A DNA stretch of 64,000 bases. Origin: Balanoglossus misakiensis (lineage: Eukaryota; Hemichordata). The number at the start of each line of letters is the position of its first letter. Position 1 is the stretch's first letter. Positions 53,707-64,000 of this stretch are shown in pieces. Below the pieces are notes generated by a model that did not search any database, was not told the DNA's origin, and saw only the letters and a list, made by a program, of their open reading frames with translations. The position numbers and the translations under genes were made by a program. The stretch covers positions 8,990,001 to 9,054,000 of the forward strand of contig CM082590.2 in assembly GCA_040954595.2 (NCBI GenBank). The letters are read 5' to 3'.

Positions 53707-56700
53707 CTATTGGGAATTTTTGTGCGAGGTTCTATGTCTCCACAATGCACTGTCGCTGTTCAAACACTGTCCACATATCTCGCACTTGAACGGGTTTTTC
53801 TCCAGGTGGATCTTCAAGTGGCGTTTATAGCTTTTCTTCCAAGTGAACGTCTTGTCACAGTGCTCGCATTGTATCAGGGATCCCTTTTCCTTGGAGCCGT
53901 CTTTCTTCTGCACTTCATGACCTTGACACTGACCTTGGTGATCTTTCACCTCGAAGCGTCTGAGGAACGCGACGCCGCAGACCTCGCACTTGAAGTTGCG
54001 TTCCCCGTGCACGGCCATGTGGTCGCGGAGGTTCCCGGGGGTCAGGAAGCGCTTGCCGCATCTCTCGCAGCTGAACGGCCGCACGTTGGAGTGTTTTCTG
54101 AGATGGTACCGGTAGACACTCTTAGACGAGAATTCCTCACCACATTTCCCGCACCTGAAGGGTTTCGCTCCTGTGTGCACCCGCTGGTGCTCAACCAAAT
54201 AATACTTATGCTTGAATTTCTTATCACAGTATTCACACGAGTACGGTTTATCGTCAAAATATTTCTTCGTGTGATCCAGCAAGCGACTGCGAGTGATGAA
54301 GTTCTTCTTGCAGATATCGCACTGGAAACGCGAGTTGTCAACGTGTTCGTAACTGTGTACTTTTAGCGACTGTTTGTTCTTGTAGGATTTTCCACAATCG
54401 CTGCAGTCAAAGGTCGCTTCATTTGAAGGCTTTTTATGAGTGTCTGGCAAGGCGATATTTTCATCACAGTGATGACTGTTTGTCTGTTGTTGTTTGCGGT
54501 GTGTGTTAGTGTGACGATACAATGACGTACGAAGCATCGTCTTTCCGCATATTTCACAGGCAACTCGTTGACGCTTTGCGTTCTTTGGAGTCTCAGGGAT
54601 ACTGACGTTATCGCTTGAGCTGGAGCAACTGTTGGCAAAGTCGCTGCCTTTTTCGTTCACAGTGACGTCATCATCCTCATCTATCTCGCTGTAAGTGTGC
54701 AAAGCTATGCGTTTCCTTTTGGTCAACCTGGGTGACTGAACAGATGAGAGATTGGAATCGTCACACTTACTATTAGGGCAGTCATCTTCTAGAGGAGCAC
54801 TTGGTGTCTGTCTGTCACCATTACGATTTTCTACAACATCCTGGGTACTCTCAACCGCCTGTTTTCCATTCCTCTGATTGACATCACCATGTAAACCGTC
54901 ACTATGGTGACGCTCGTCATGATCTTGGTCGCACAAAGCGTCGCCTTCTTGTATCCTCGTTGCGCGCCTTGTTGACAAGTCGAGTGGGAACCTCTCGCCA
55001 GAGATCCCATCCTCAGTCTGCGCATGTGCGTAAACTGACTGGCCAATCAACGGCTGGTGTGAGTCACCATCAGTATAGCCGTCACCTAGTTCTTCCTTTA
55101 CCTTCGTCTCATCCACACACAGAGTTCCACTCGAAGAAACATCACACACTACCCCATCCGCCATTTCTGCGGGTGTCTGTTCACAATGATACCTGGTTGA
55201 TATGACGTCACTTCCTCTTGTTTCCCCTTCAAAGTCTCCATCGTCTACAATGTTGCAAGCATTTTCAACTGCACATTTTGCATCCAATGCACATTCCGTA
55301 CTATTTAACCGATACGAGGCAACACTGACACTTTCTTGGGAGTAGCAAGCGCCGTCTACGTCACAATAGGACACCTGTCTTTCGCCAGACTCCCCACTGA
55401 TAAAATCTCTTGAATTTTCATTTCCTTCATAAGACAAGAAATCATCTTCTGTAAGCTCCAACTTCACTCTGGGTGCATCTTTCCCTGGTTTGTCTATTGG
55501 CTCAATGTATATATCTGGTTCTCTACATGTACCACAAGAGTTTTCACTCATCTGTGAGATTTGGTCCCTAACGCAGAAATTAATGACATCATCTTCTCCG
55601 GGAATATGGTATTCCTGTATGAAGTAATCGTCACTCTGAGGGGTATTACACACGGGCTCTTCCGTGACGTCACCACTTCCAGCGTCAAAAGTGTCGCCAT
55701 AGTTACCACAGCGCTCGTCTGCAGTGACGTCATCAGTATTAACAGTCACAACCCCACGTGGTGCATAATTAGCACCAGTGCCCTCCCCACAGTCAGTAAC
55801 GCCACCAGTACTGTGATGATCATGGCCAGAATCTAAATAAGCACCTTCAGTTTTGATGCAATTGTCCCATAACCGAACTTCAGAGGGCGCAGCTGTCTTT
55901 ACGGAGCTAGTATCGTTGTTAACACTTTCGGCTTGGACGCAAGCGTTTATATTTGAGCCTGATCCACATTCAGAAATTTCAAATACATTTTCAAAATCCT
56001 TCGGTTCTTCTTTTATTCTTATATTGTTGGTCACATCCCTACAGTTTTCGACATCTTCGCTGACTTGTGTGCTGGTCTCGTCAGATTCATCCTCGGTGTC
56101 TTCACTCAAATCGCACGTCTTCAGTTTCATTGTGACCATTCCAGTCTGGCAGAGGAAATTTAAAATGTTGGTCCATTCTGTCGAAAGAAAATATGAAATT
56201 GAGACAACGTTATACTTTTTATGGGTTGTTTTGTTTAATTATACCAAAATGACACAATGAGAATCGGAAATTATCACAATGAGGTTTTCTAGCACTATTA
56301 CTATGCCATCACTCTGATAGATAACATTTTCAAGTACATGTAAGTGTAGAGTGCACACCTTTCGCTGAAGTCCTATTCTCGTCCAGTCTCGACAGAACTT
56401 TCTTGCTCGCCCAGTGGAAACATCTCCCGATATGTTTGATGAACTCGGTATCGGCTGCTTCCTGCCAAATCAGATCGCAATCTGATAAATAAATCAAAAC
56501 GAATTGTTTAACTATTTTCAATCAACTTATGTACTAGTATTTCCTTGTTATGCACACAGGTGTCCAATACTGGTATATTATATATATATAGTTTTATATA
56601 GTATATTGTCCCTTTGTCACAGCCCTAGGACAGTCGCTAGTGGTGTTGTATATAATACGCTGGACAATGATAGGTGTACAGGTATATATGCCATCTCGGC

Positions 56701-57469
56701 TAACTGTCCGTCTAATTGTCTGTCCATTGTTATATTACGGGTCTCTCATCAACATACAAGCGCAATTCAATCAATTTTGATGTCTTTCTGGTCAGACTTT
56801 AATATGTCTAGTTTGTAAATGACCAATGGCTTATGGCATGGTACACCCATGGGAGAACTTTGGTCCAAGACAAACACGGATGTTAAGCAGAGTTACGTAA
56901 TCTTCAACGCAGCTTTACTAAAAACAAATACGGTCTTATTTGCACAACAATGTAACAGCATAGAATATTGTGGTTCGTAGCGTCATTTACGATATGCGAG
57001 CAAACACAGCAAGTCCATGGCTTCGACGAGAAGATTTTATTGCGCTCTTAAATTGTCGTCTTTTTCAACAGTGGTATAGTGTAGTGCACATGGACATACG
57101 AAAATAACTTCCCTCCTTAGAATGGACCGATCGTCAATACAAATCAGTGGACCTATTACAATCGTCATAATACTAGTATAAAACTAATCTTACAGACACC
57201 ACTATTGAAAGGACCCTATTGAAATATTCAGTACTGCAATACACCTTTTTATGCAATACAGGCACACAAGTTACTATACCAGTCGAGTAGACAAATGAAG
57301 GCCAATATTCAAGTATCATCTTACCGAAGCGACTCAAGTTCCTGACGATCGAGTCGAGTTGTTTTGAACGGTGTGTGTCGGTAGACGCACTGGCATGACT
57401 GCTGATTTCTTCGCTGAAAACCAAGGTGACGTTCTCGTACAGGGCAACGCTTACTTCAGAAAACTTCAT
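53707..57469 (-). CDS. C2H2 zinc-finger protein, nine fingers (912 aa)
   Basis: Exons 57325-57469, 56359-56481 and 53707-56177 join in phase 1 with no stop. The start MKFSEVSVALYENVTLVF and the first ~100 residues form a helical region I do not recognise. Residues ~105-640 are acidic and low in structure. The C-terminal third has nine fingers: CEICGKTMLRTSLYRHTNTH, CSDCGKSYKNKQSLKVHSYEH, an atypical third (CDICKKNF...HTKKYF, last His missing), CEYCDKKFKHKYYLVEHQ, CGKCGEEFSSKSVYRYHLRKH, CERCGKRFLTPGNLRDHMAVH, CEVCGVAFLRRFEVKDHQGQC, CEHCDKTFTWKKSYKRHLKIH and CEICGQCLNSDSALWRHRTSH. Linkers such as TGAKPF are TGEKP-like. It is probably a nuclear DNA-binding regulator; targets are unknown. Confidence 0.92.
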
Positions 57470-57526
57470 CCTTAGAGAATGTTGAAGGCGAAGTCATCAA
57501 ATAAGACTCGAATCCCAACAGAGGAG

Positions 57527-57534
57527 TGACGTCA
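57527..57534. promoter_or_regulatory. CRE/ATF site TGACGTCA upstream of the zinc-finger gene
   Basis: A perfect palindrome in GTGACGTCAC context, 58 bp upstream of the zinc-finger start codon (ATG at 57469, minus). The position suits a proximal CREB/ATF promoter element. Confidence 0.5.
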
Positions 57535-59154
57535 CAACCGAAATTCACACCAATCCTCCCCCACTCAAGTTCAGCGTGTGGGACGTACAACTTCAAGTGC
57601 GTTTGGGTAATTGCATGTGAGGGCGCATTCCTTCCTCCAAATCTCACTACCAAAGCTCGCTCAAAGCAAATAAATACACGAAAAGTATTGAGAATCTTTA
57701 TAAAGACAAGACATATTACCAAGCAAGTAGTGGGCTAGTCTAGTGCAGTCCCTGAAATTTCAGAAAATAATAAACTATAGACTCAAGCATGGTTTATCCA
57801 TAGTGAGTCCCTCTACCCATGGTAGTTTATACATAGAAAATGATTTTCGAATTATTATTATTATAAGACACTGAGTGACCGCAGTTCATTCATAACGCAA
57901 GTAAAGTATTGCGTTACATCAGTGCAATAAGCTCGTAAATGATGGACTTATTACGCTGGACTGTAACTTTCAAACCTCGACTGGCGAGATCTATGACCGT
58001 GCCGATTTAATAGCCAGTCGCGGTTTGAAAGTTGCAGTTCTATACAGATAGTTTGAAAATGCTTACTGCATACGCTGAAAAGTTTGCGCTCATGCGCAAT
58101 GCGTACCTCGCCGGACAGATATAATCAAAGTCTGCCTTTGGATATAATACTAGAACAAGGGTTCTGCCTGAGTTTTAGCAGAAAGTTGCAACGCAATTGA
58201 GCTCCGCTATTTTGTGTATTTTGCTGATATTGGAGGCTTTTAAAAAATACATCTACATAAAGTGGTGCACATATGACTTCCACGAAAATGCGCGAACTTT
58301 GCCGAGTATAGTCCGAAGACGCCTATGAATAAATTAATTCGCAATTCAATTAAACAGTAGATCAAAGAACAGCATCGGTTCTTCTAAGGCGTCAAGCTAT
58401 GATTTGAATCTGTCCAAACTGATGAGGAACCTTCAAGGATTTTATTATGAAGTGAAGGTGATGGATAAAGCATTGAAGTGCTTAGGTAATCGTTTTTATA
58501 AATAACAATCTACGTTTTCATGTTTTGTGGGCGTTTCATAGAATTTGTCTGTGTCTGTCATTATGGTACAGACATGTGGTCAAGAAATTTCCTCTCAAAT
58601 CTATCTTTGTGAAGTTTGCCGTGGTATTTGAAACTGCAAGTAATAACCGATCATGTGGCTATGTTCATGTATGGACACTGAGTTATGTATTGCTGAAATT
58701 TTGTTGTATGATAATTCACCGTCGCCCCTAACAACAGGCCCAAGTCAGTTCTGGTGTATGTTTTGCTCATACATAATAAAACACACAATCATCAATGTCT
58801 CGCTTTAATATTTCGTTGTTTTTTCTCCTCCCAGGGTAAATTAATAGTATATATATGCACAGATACATCGTATTGAGAAAACGAACCGTAAAACTGCTGT
58901 CAAGATAACTTCAAACGCGTTTGGAAACAAGTAAAGTGAAATTCATGGTGGATCTGGATGAAATGTGAAAGGTACAGAACATTGGACAATCGGAACCACT
59001 GGAACAGAAAAACATTGACTATAAGTATAACAGCAAATGGATATAACAATGTAATTTCCACGCATACTTGAGAACTATTGTCTTCGTGCCAAGGATGATG
59101 TTCATAAATTTACTACCATCTTCCTAAACTGATATCCAGGATGTCAAAACCAGA
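57535..59154. other. Intergenic, no supported gene
   Basis: Between the zinc-finger promoter and the fucosyltransferase-like stop. 57960-58030 contains an inverted pair around ACTTTCAAACC and GGTTTGAAAGT. I see no coding region. Confidence 0.5.
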
Positions 59155-62100
59155 CTACAATAGAAATCGGGCGTCCAGTAACTCCTGTGGGATTCCAGGT
59201 AAGTCTCTTACACTAACAGTCTTCTTCTTGCGCATGTGTCTTGTGTACTCGACGTACATTGACCAATTTGATGTTCTTGAACTGAAGAAGAGTTGGGCTC
59301 CTGCAAATAGTGTACAGATTACTTAAGGCAATCATGTCAGAATTATTACAATCATATCCATATTCTAAAGTTCATTGGTCAGATATTAACATTGTCAGTT
59401 CCAACGGTCACAGAACAAACAATCAACAAAACACACAGAACTAACTTGAGTTCTTGAAAGAAAGATATATGGACTTCCAGCAAAAAAATACCAGGATGTG
59501 GTGTTACTGTTGGGTGTTTCGAAAATAGTAAGCCGACCCTGCTCCATATGTTGTAGCTGCCATCTGTCAATCTCTGGGGGTGAAAGGGCTAACCCTTTCA
59601 CCCCTAGTTTTCTCTTTAAAGGTCCAACCTTACCACAGAAAACAATGGGTTTGGACTGAACCATGGTGGTGTAAGGGTTATAACAGGTTTAACTGTACTG
59701 GTACTTACTTTCTGCCATTTCCTGTTCAATCAAAGATAACGCATAGTTGTCATGTTCATACTTCCTGAGCGATGGAGCCATCTTAATTAAGTCCTCAGCA
59801 TAGTACACACGTAGATCAGCAGCACTGAGATAGGATCCTATGGTCTTGTGACATCAACAGAATAAATTCAGGTTGAATGATAAGATTTTTGCAAACTTGG
59901 CAAGAGCCCCCCAAAATCGCGAAAATTAATCGTTGTGAAAGGACAATGTGTACAATTGAATGTTTTTCGGAGATAGGAGAATGCACATATTAATTGTCAC
60001 GAAAAATTCGCCTCGTGATATTGCAAAAATTTCCTTGTTGCGAAAATTTTTCGGTTTTAAAATATCTACACTATATCTGACCAATCACCATCGAGTAACC
60101 TACCTGAGCATATACAGGAGTGGCAACATACAAACATGATAATTTTTCACGCTTCATTGTGGACTCGATTTCACGTACAATAATCGGTGCTGCTTCCTGA
60201 AGCAATTGGAGATTCTGCGGAACCCTCTTTTCTTTACAGTCCTTGTTCTTTTCTGTACATCTACATAGTACAATACGAATAAGAAATTATTATGCTGTTC
60301 CCTTTAAAGGGACAAAGTCTCTCTCTCGCTGCCCTTTTCCATTAATTATAATTGATACAAGACAATTGTGAATATACGTTCAACCACACACAACTTCCAT
60401 CCCGTTTGTAGGATATGAGAATTGAAATGTCTTGCTAGAATTAAAGGTATAAGAATCATAATTTTGATTTTTTCCAGTTAGGGAGCTTTCAGTTGTTATA
60501 TGGGTGGGAAATGGGGAGATTACATTTTACATGTAATTTCTCGTGACCCACCCCCTCATAATAATTGAAATCTCCCTTATTGGGAAATTACTAGTACTCA
60601 CTGTACTGAATACTCAGCGCTCTTATTTCTCCAGTGCATTACTGCATAGTTGCCATGGCAAAGCTTCTCTCCTCCCTCCAAGGCTAAGCGACGAATGTAG
60701 GGCGCTCGCACCAGATATTTTTCGACGAGCGCTTCTATCTGCGTCATACACGTGTAGTTTGCGTCGGAGGTCCTGAACGCTAGACACTGTTGGGGTGGAT
60801 CTCCACGAAGCACGTCCTCGCGGAAAGTGGCGTAATTTTTATGAACGTCGGGGAATGATATATTTTTGAAATAATTGGCCATGAATTTGATTGCGCCTTT
60901 GTTTGAGACCACGTCATCCTCACACATACGCATCTGGTATTTTGTGCACCACTCGGTTTTATACTGACGTCTTGGTACGGCAGCGATGAGGTTTCCCTTC
61001 TCGATACCACCATTGCACATGTCGTAGAAGTCTTCAACTGGAAGGGTGGGTAGCAGTTCGTTTAGTGCGTCAGTGTCAAATGTCTGATCGAAGCGTCTGG
61101 GCGTGTCAATGTCTGTTTCCTGGAAAGCGTGGGGTTGGAAATCATGAGTGACTATGCCGAGTCTGTTTGCAACAGCAAATTGTAAAGTCCATCGGTACAT
61201 GTTGTAGAAACTGCCCGGCCCGCCCGCTTGTTTGTACGTGGGAATTACAAACTGTTGCCGGAGTTTTCCTGGTTTTCCGTCTGACGGGAATCGCGGGAAT
61301 TCTTTCACATCCTTGCAATCTGGGCTGCCCAACGGCACATCTGTTGTAGAAATTTCCATCTCAGAATCAAACTCTTCGTTGTCCAAACCTTGAAGTTGCG
61401 AATCAAAGTCATGTGACCGACTTGCGTTTCCGATGGTGAAGTTCTCAGTTGTCAATGACACCCCTTCTGTGTCGGAGCTATGAACATCAATATTGGTCTT
61501 GACACTTTTCTGCGAAAATGGTACATATTATGGTTCTTAGATGTAGTCTACAAAGAAAATATACATGCTATAAAACTTTCTTAATTTATTACAAACTGTA
61601 CTATACACCTTCAGTAGATCATGAGTTTTGTACCAAATATTTATGGTAGCCCGCATATACCAGTAACCTCTTCTTAAATACAGCAACCCTGAACTTAAAA
61701 TAGGTGACTAAAACAGCTGAAGAACAAAAAAAACACACGAAAACTCGTAAAATGGTGTTTTTACCATCATCCTTTTAAAATTTACGTATTTTGTTCTAAC
61801 ATAGGAATCACCATGATGGACATACAGTATTATTTGATTTTCGCGTGAACTGCTTATATCATATCATAATACCGTATTGTCTCTCACCTGTGAAGTGATT
61901 GTCCAGCCTTGCAAAACAACTGGATAATTCTTGTATAGTTTTCCAATGAACACAAGGTTACAAATAAGTACAACAGTGAAGATGGCAAGGACCAAGTTAG
62001 TGTTCCTATAAATGAGACAACAACTGTATGACAGGCAAATAGACTAAAACTAGTGTCAGTGGCCACCTCTATATAGTGGCCACTTTGTTACAGTATCTGT

Positions 62101-63134
62101 GCAATTTACATGTGCAGTGATTGACCCATCTATGAAGGCCAGTTTGGGAAAGTCCCTTGACTGGCCACTATAGACAACTTTACCATAGAAAACAATGGGT
62201 TTGGACTGAACCATGGTGGTGAAAGGATTAAAGGTATACAGTCACCTCCAATTTATATACGCCCATATTTGGCTGAAATGGCGTATTTTAGCATTCTAAA
62301 AAACATTTGGTGGCACTCTTTTTTGCGCGTGTGCCACCTGCTGAAAATCTGTGATTGGCTAGATCTCAATTCGCCATGGTAACTATAGATAATTTTCCAT
62401 AGGTGACCGTATACCTTTTAAGTAAGTGTTGTACCATAGACAAAGCAGATAGAAGGGCATGTAACTGACGGTGCTTTGTTTGATGCAAAGCTGCAGTTTA
62501 TAATCGGCCTTAAGTCTGGTACCAGTTATCCTGTTCAACAGATTTACCGAAAGAGCTCAGAACCATCTGTGGCACTGACTTAGCGACCTTGTCTAACATT
62601 TTATCTCACAGTTTCTCATATACTGTACAATCGTATTTAGTGTGTTGGCAGTGCCAAATATGGACAGTATTTTTAATTATTGCAAGCACGGGTAGCATTT
62701 TAAAACTTTTTCCATTCACAGGAATCAGATGGCATATTTTAAAATAATTTATCGGTTTTTGTTTGATTTTTTAATAATTTTTATTATTTACCCCAAATTT
62801 TTTACTTGTATGAAAATGTAGGCCACCTTTACCTCTGTGCCAATCAACTATCTTTCTCACCAGATCAGTGCATATCTCAAAAGAATTAATTTTCTAAAAT
62901 AAGTCATTTAGGTGTGTCAGCTGACCAGGCAATGTTTCTACTCTAATATCCTACAAACAGGATGGAAGTTGTGTGTGGTTGAACGTTGATTCACTATATA
63001 TCCACATGTAGAATAACATAAACGGTGTCTTGCATCAAAAATAATTAATGGTAAAGGGGCAGCGAGAGAGAGACTTTGTTCCTTTAATGGTGAGACACTA
63101 GATAACAATGTGAAAGAACTTACCTTGCGGCCAT
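59155..63134 (-). CDS. Type II membrane protein of the O-fucosyltransferase-like (GT-B) superfamily (491 aa)
   Basis: Exons: 63124-63134, 61888-62005, 60602-61509, 60104-60260, 59709-59844, 59155-59300; total 1476 bp including TAG. The first coding exon is only 11 nt (ATG GCC GCA AG). Residues ~7-25 (LVLAIFTVVLICNLVFIG) are a signal anchor, so a Golgi/ER lumenal enzyme is expected. The catalytic part shows FYNMYRWTLQFAVANRLG near the start, NYAVMHWRNKSAEYS, CLYVATPVYAQTIG and the superfamily end (SLIEQEMAERAQLFFSSRTS, NWSMYVEYTR). The HWR and EQE...A.LF..S..S motifs resemble GDP-fucose O-fucosyltransferases. Several cysteines (DMCNGG, WCTKYQMRMC) could form lumenal disulphides. Acceptor unknown. 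Confidence 0.8.
59587..59681 (+). mobile_element. Family A element
   Basis: Full forward copy, preceded by a stray right end (GGGGGTGAAAGGGC) of another copy, in the last intron of the fucosyltransferase-like gene and 27 bp from exon 59709-59844. Confidence 0.87.
60302..60443. mobile_element. Family C half element
   Basis: Only the left arm is kept (CTTTAAAGGGACAAAGTCTC ... CTTCCATCCCGTTTGTAGG). It lies 40 bp from exon 60104-60260. Confidence 0.8.
62049..62232 (+). mobile_element. Family B element joined to a family A half
   Basis: Family B (GTGGCCACCTCTATATAGTGG to CTGGCCACTATAGACAA) runs at 62175 directly into the family A right half (TTTACCATAGAAAACAATGG ... GGTGAAAGGATTAA). Confidence 0.85.
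62229..62421 (+). mobile_element. Family D element
   Basis: AAAGGTATACAGTCACC at left, GGTGACCGTATACCTTTTAA at right. It directly abuts the family A half, making a three-element nest in intron 1 of the fucosyltransferase-like gene. Confidence 0.88.
62937..63086. mobile_element. Family C half element
   Basis: Right arm only (ACAGGATGGAAGTTGTGTGTGG ... GCAGCGAGAGAGAGACTTTG), ending 37 bp before the 11-nt first coding exon. Confidence 0.8.
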
Positions 63135-64000
63135 GGTGGTTTTTAAACCTTCAAAAATAGATTCTTAACCAAGCAGTACTTGAAACGACCGTTGTATCTG
63201 GCAAACTCAAAAGAACCGGGAGTGAATTGATGCTTATAATCCCAGATAAATGATACATAATATATTCATTTATTTCATAGTATTTTCATAAAATATTCAT
63301 TTATTTCATTGTATTTTCATAATATATTCATTTATTTCTCAAGAGTATTACCTTGCAGCTGTTATGCAGTTTAGCGGAAAAAGTGGTTAAGGCAAATCTG
63401 TCAGTTTCTGTGCCATCATTCACTCGAATCGAGAGAGAACAGTTCTGGTGTCGGGACACACAGGCAGTTGGTCATGCGTTTGAAGAGATACCAGATCATT
63501 CGTGAAACAGCTACACACAAAATTCTCCATTTTAAGAAACTGCTCAAACGAAACTTGTTCTTTTGTGGGAATATCATCTTTGAATATAGATTCCCTATTC
63601 CACACGGTGCCTGTATTGTGATAGCATTAACAGTCTTTCCGACTTCCAAATTGTCTTTTTTCCAGAAGGGATTTTATTTTTGCCATTCAGTGTTAGGATG
63701 GCGTCTTTGTTTACGATCGCGCGAAACGCATCGGTAGATTTGTCCATATGGTGTAAAGAATAAAGTTGCGCGCGAGCGTGCGTTGGGTTGTTTCTGTGTA
63801 ATGACACGTGACATCTTCAGATCATCGGGATAAACACATAGCCGGATGAACAGATGGAAGTTTTTTTTTTTTTCATTTTCGCAATACCAGCCTGTTTCAT
63901 CATTTTGCTAGCCTGGTCTCCATACCCAGTGTGTTTTAGGTAGACTCGCACACAAGGGTCTGGCCACAGAGTCAAGTATCTTCCATTTTTAAGATCTGCA
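63135..64000. other. Upstream flank of the fucosyltransferase-like gene
   Basis: 63256-63345 holds a roughly 38-bp AT-rich tandem repeat (TTCATTTATTTCATAGTATTTTCAT type). 63416-63807 contains overlapping minus-strand reading frames without a recognisable family. A T-run lies near 63860. The promoter of the fucosyltransferase-like gene is expected near 63135-63400. Confidence 0.45.
63256..63345. repeat. AT-rich tandem repeat
   Basis: Two to three copies of ATATTCATTTATTTCATNGTATTTTCATA. Confidence 0.8.

Noticed and set aside
59379-59664. Minus-strand frames as the last exon of the fucosyltransferase-like gene
   Set aside because: Splicing to 59155-59300 instead yields the conserved AERAQLFFSSRTSNWS end and a stop in frame; the other frames include a family A element.
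1-64000. tRNA, rRNA, riboswitches or retroviral genes
   Set aside because: No cloverleaf with A/B boxes, rRNA segment, reverse transcriptase or gag-like sequence was recognised on reading; short or decayed ones could be missed without a covariance search.

Overview
This is a eukaryotic nuclear window. It has spliced genes with GT-AG introns, large introns full of short inverted-repeat elements, and no operons. Gene content (a PRUNE2 orthologue with a giant exon, Golgi alpha-mannosidase II, a DED/TRADD-N-type immune-like receptor, a C2H2 zinc-finger protein, a GDP-fucose-transferase-like enzyme) and repeat style suggest an invertebrate animal. An invertebrate deuterostome (hemichordate or amphioxus type) is my best guess, but the species cannot be fixed from sequence alone.

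Layout. 1-2.9 kb: no assignable gene. 2977-22424 (minus): PRUNE2 orthologue. I could thread 14 coding exons with one open frame (about 3805 aa), plus a 28-nt exon that would swap the C-terminus. It runs from a DHH phosphoesterase head, through one 8965-bp exon encoding a disordered, repeat-bearing middle, to a BCH (CRAL-TRIO-like) lipid-binding tail. 22425-23189: shared divergent promoter. 23190-37178 (plus): complete Golgi alpha-mannosidase II, 22 exons, 1166 aa, catalytic motifs intact. 37179-41106: 3' UTR and AT-rich intergenic DNA. 41107-51539 (minus): a 9-exon gene of 2671 aa whose introns are all phase 1. It joins a death-effector-like domain, a GT-B (GT4-like) glycosyltransferase domain, duplicated linker exons, a coiled coil, a TRADD-N-like module, an NLR-type helical segment interrupted by a 330-residue acidic minisatellite, and about 21 nearly identical RNI-type leucine-rich repeats. 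53707-57469 (minus): 912-aa nine-finger C2H2 protein. 59155-63134 (minus): 491-aa type II membrane protein of the O-fucosyltransferase-like superfamily.

The most unusual item is the DED-GT4-coiled coil-TRADD-N-LRR gene. It has the ends of an NLR-like receptor but no visible P-loop NTPase, and carries a glycosyltransferase fold in which the second glutamate of the family's EX7E motif is arginine. I do not know a described family with this exact order. It is the best candidate here for an undescribed innate-immune receptor or signalling scaffold.

Four dispersed element families fill introns and spacers: A, about 90 bp with TTAACCCTTTCACC-like inverted ends, 20 copies; B, about 145 bp, one copy grown into a 73-bp tandem array; C, about 290-330 bp palindromes; D, about 190 bp. 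Exon boundaries were placed by hand from splice signals, conserved family sequence and frame continuity. All four gene models sum to whole codons, which supports them strongly but is not transcript evidence.
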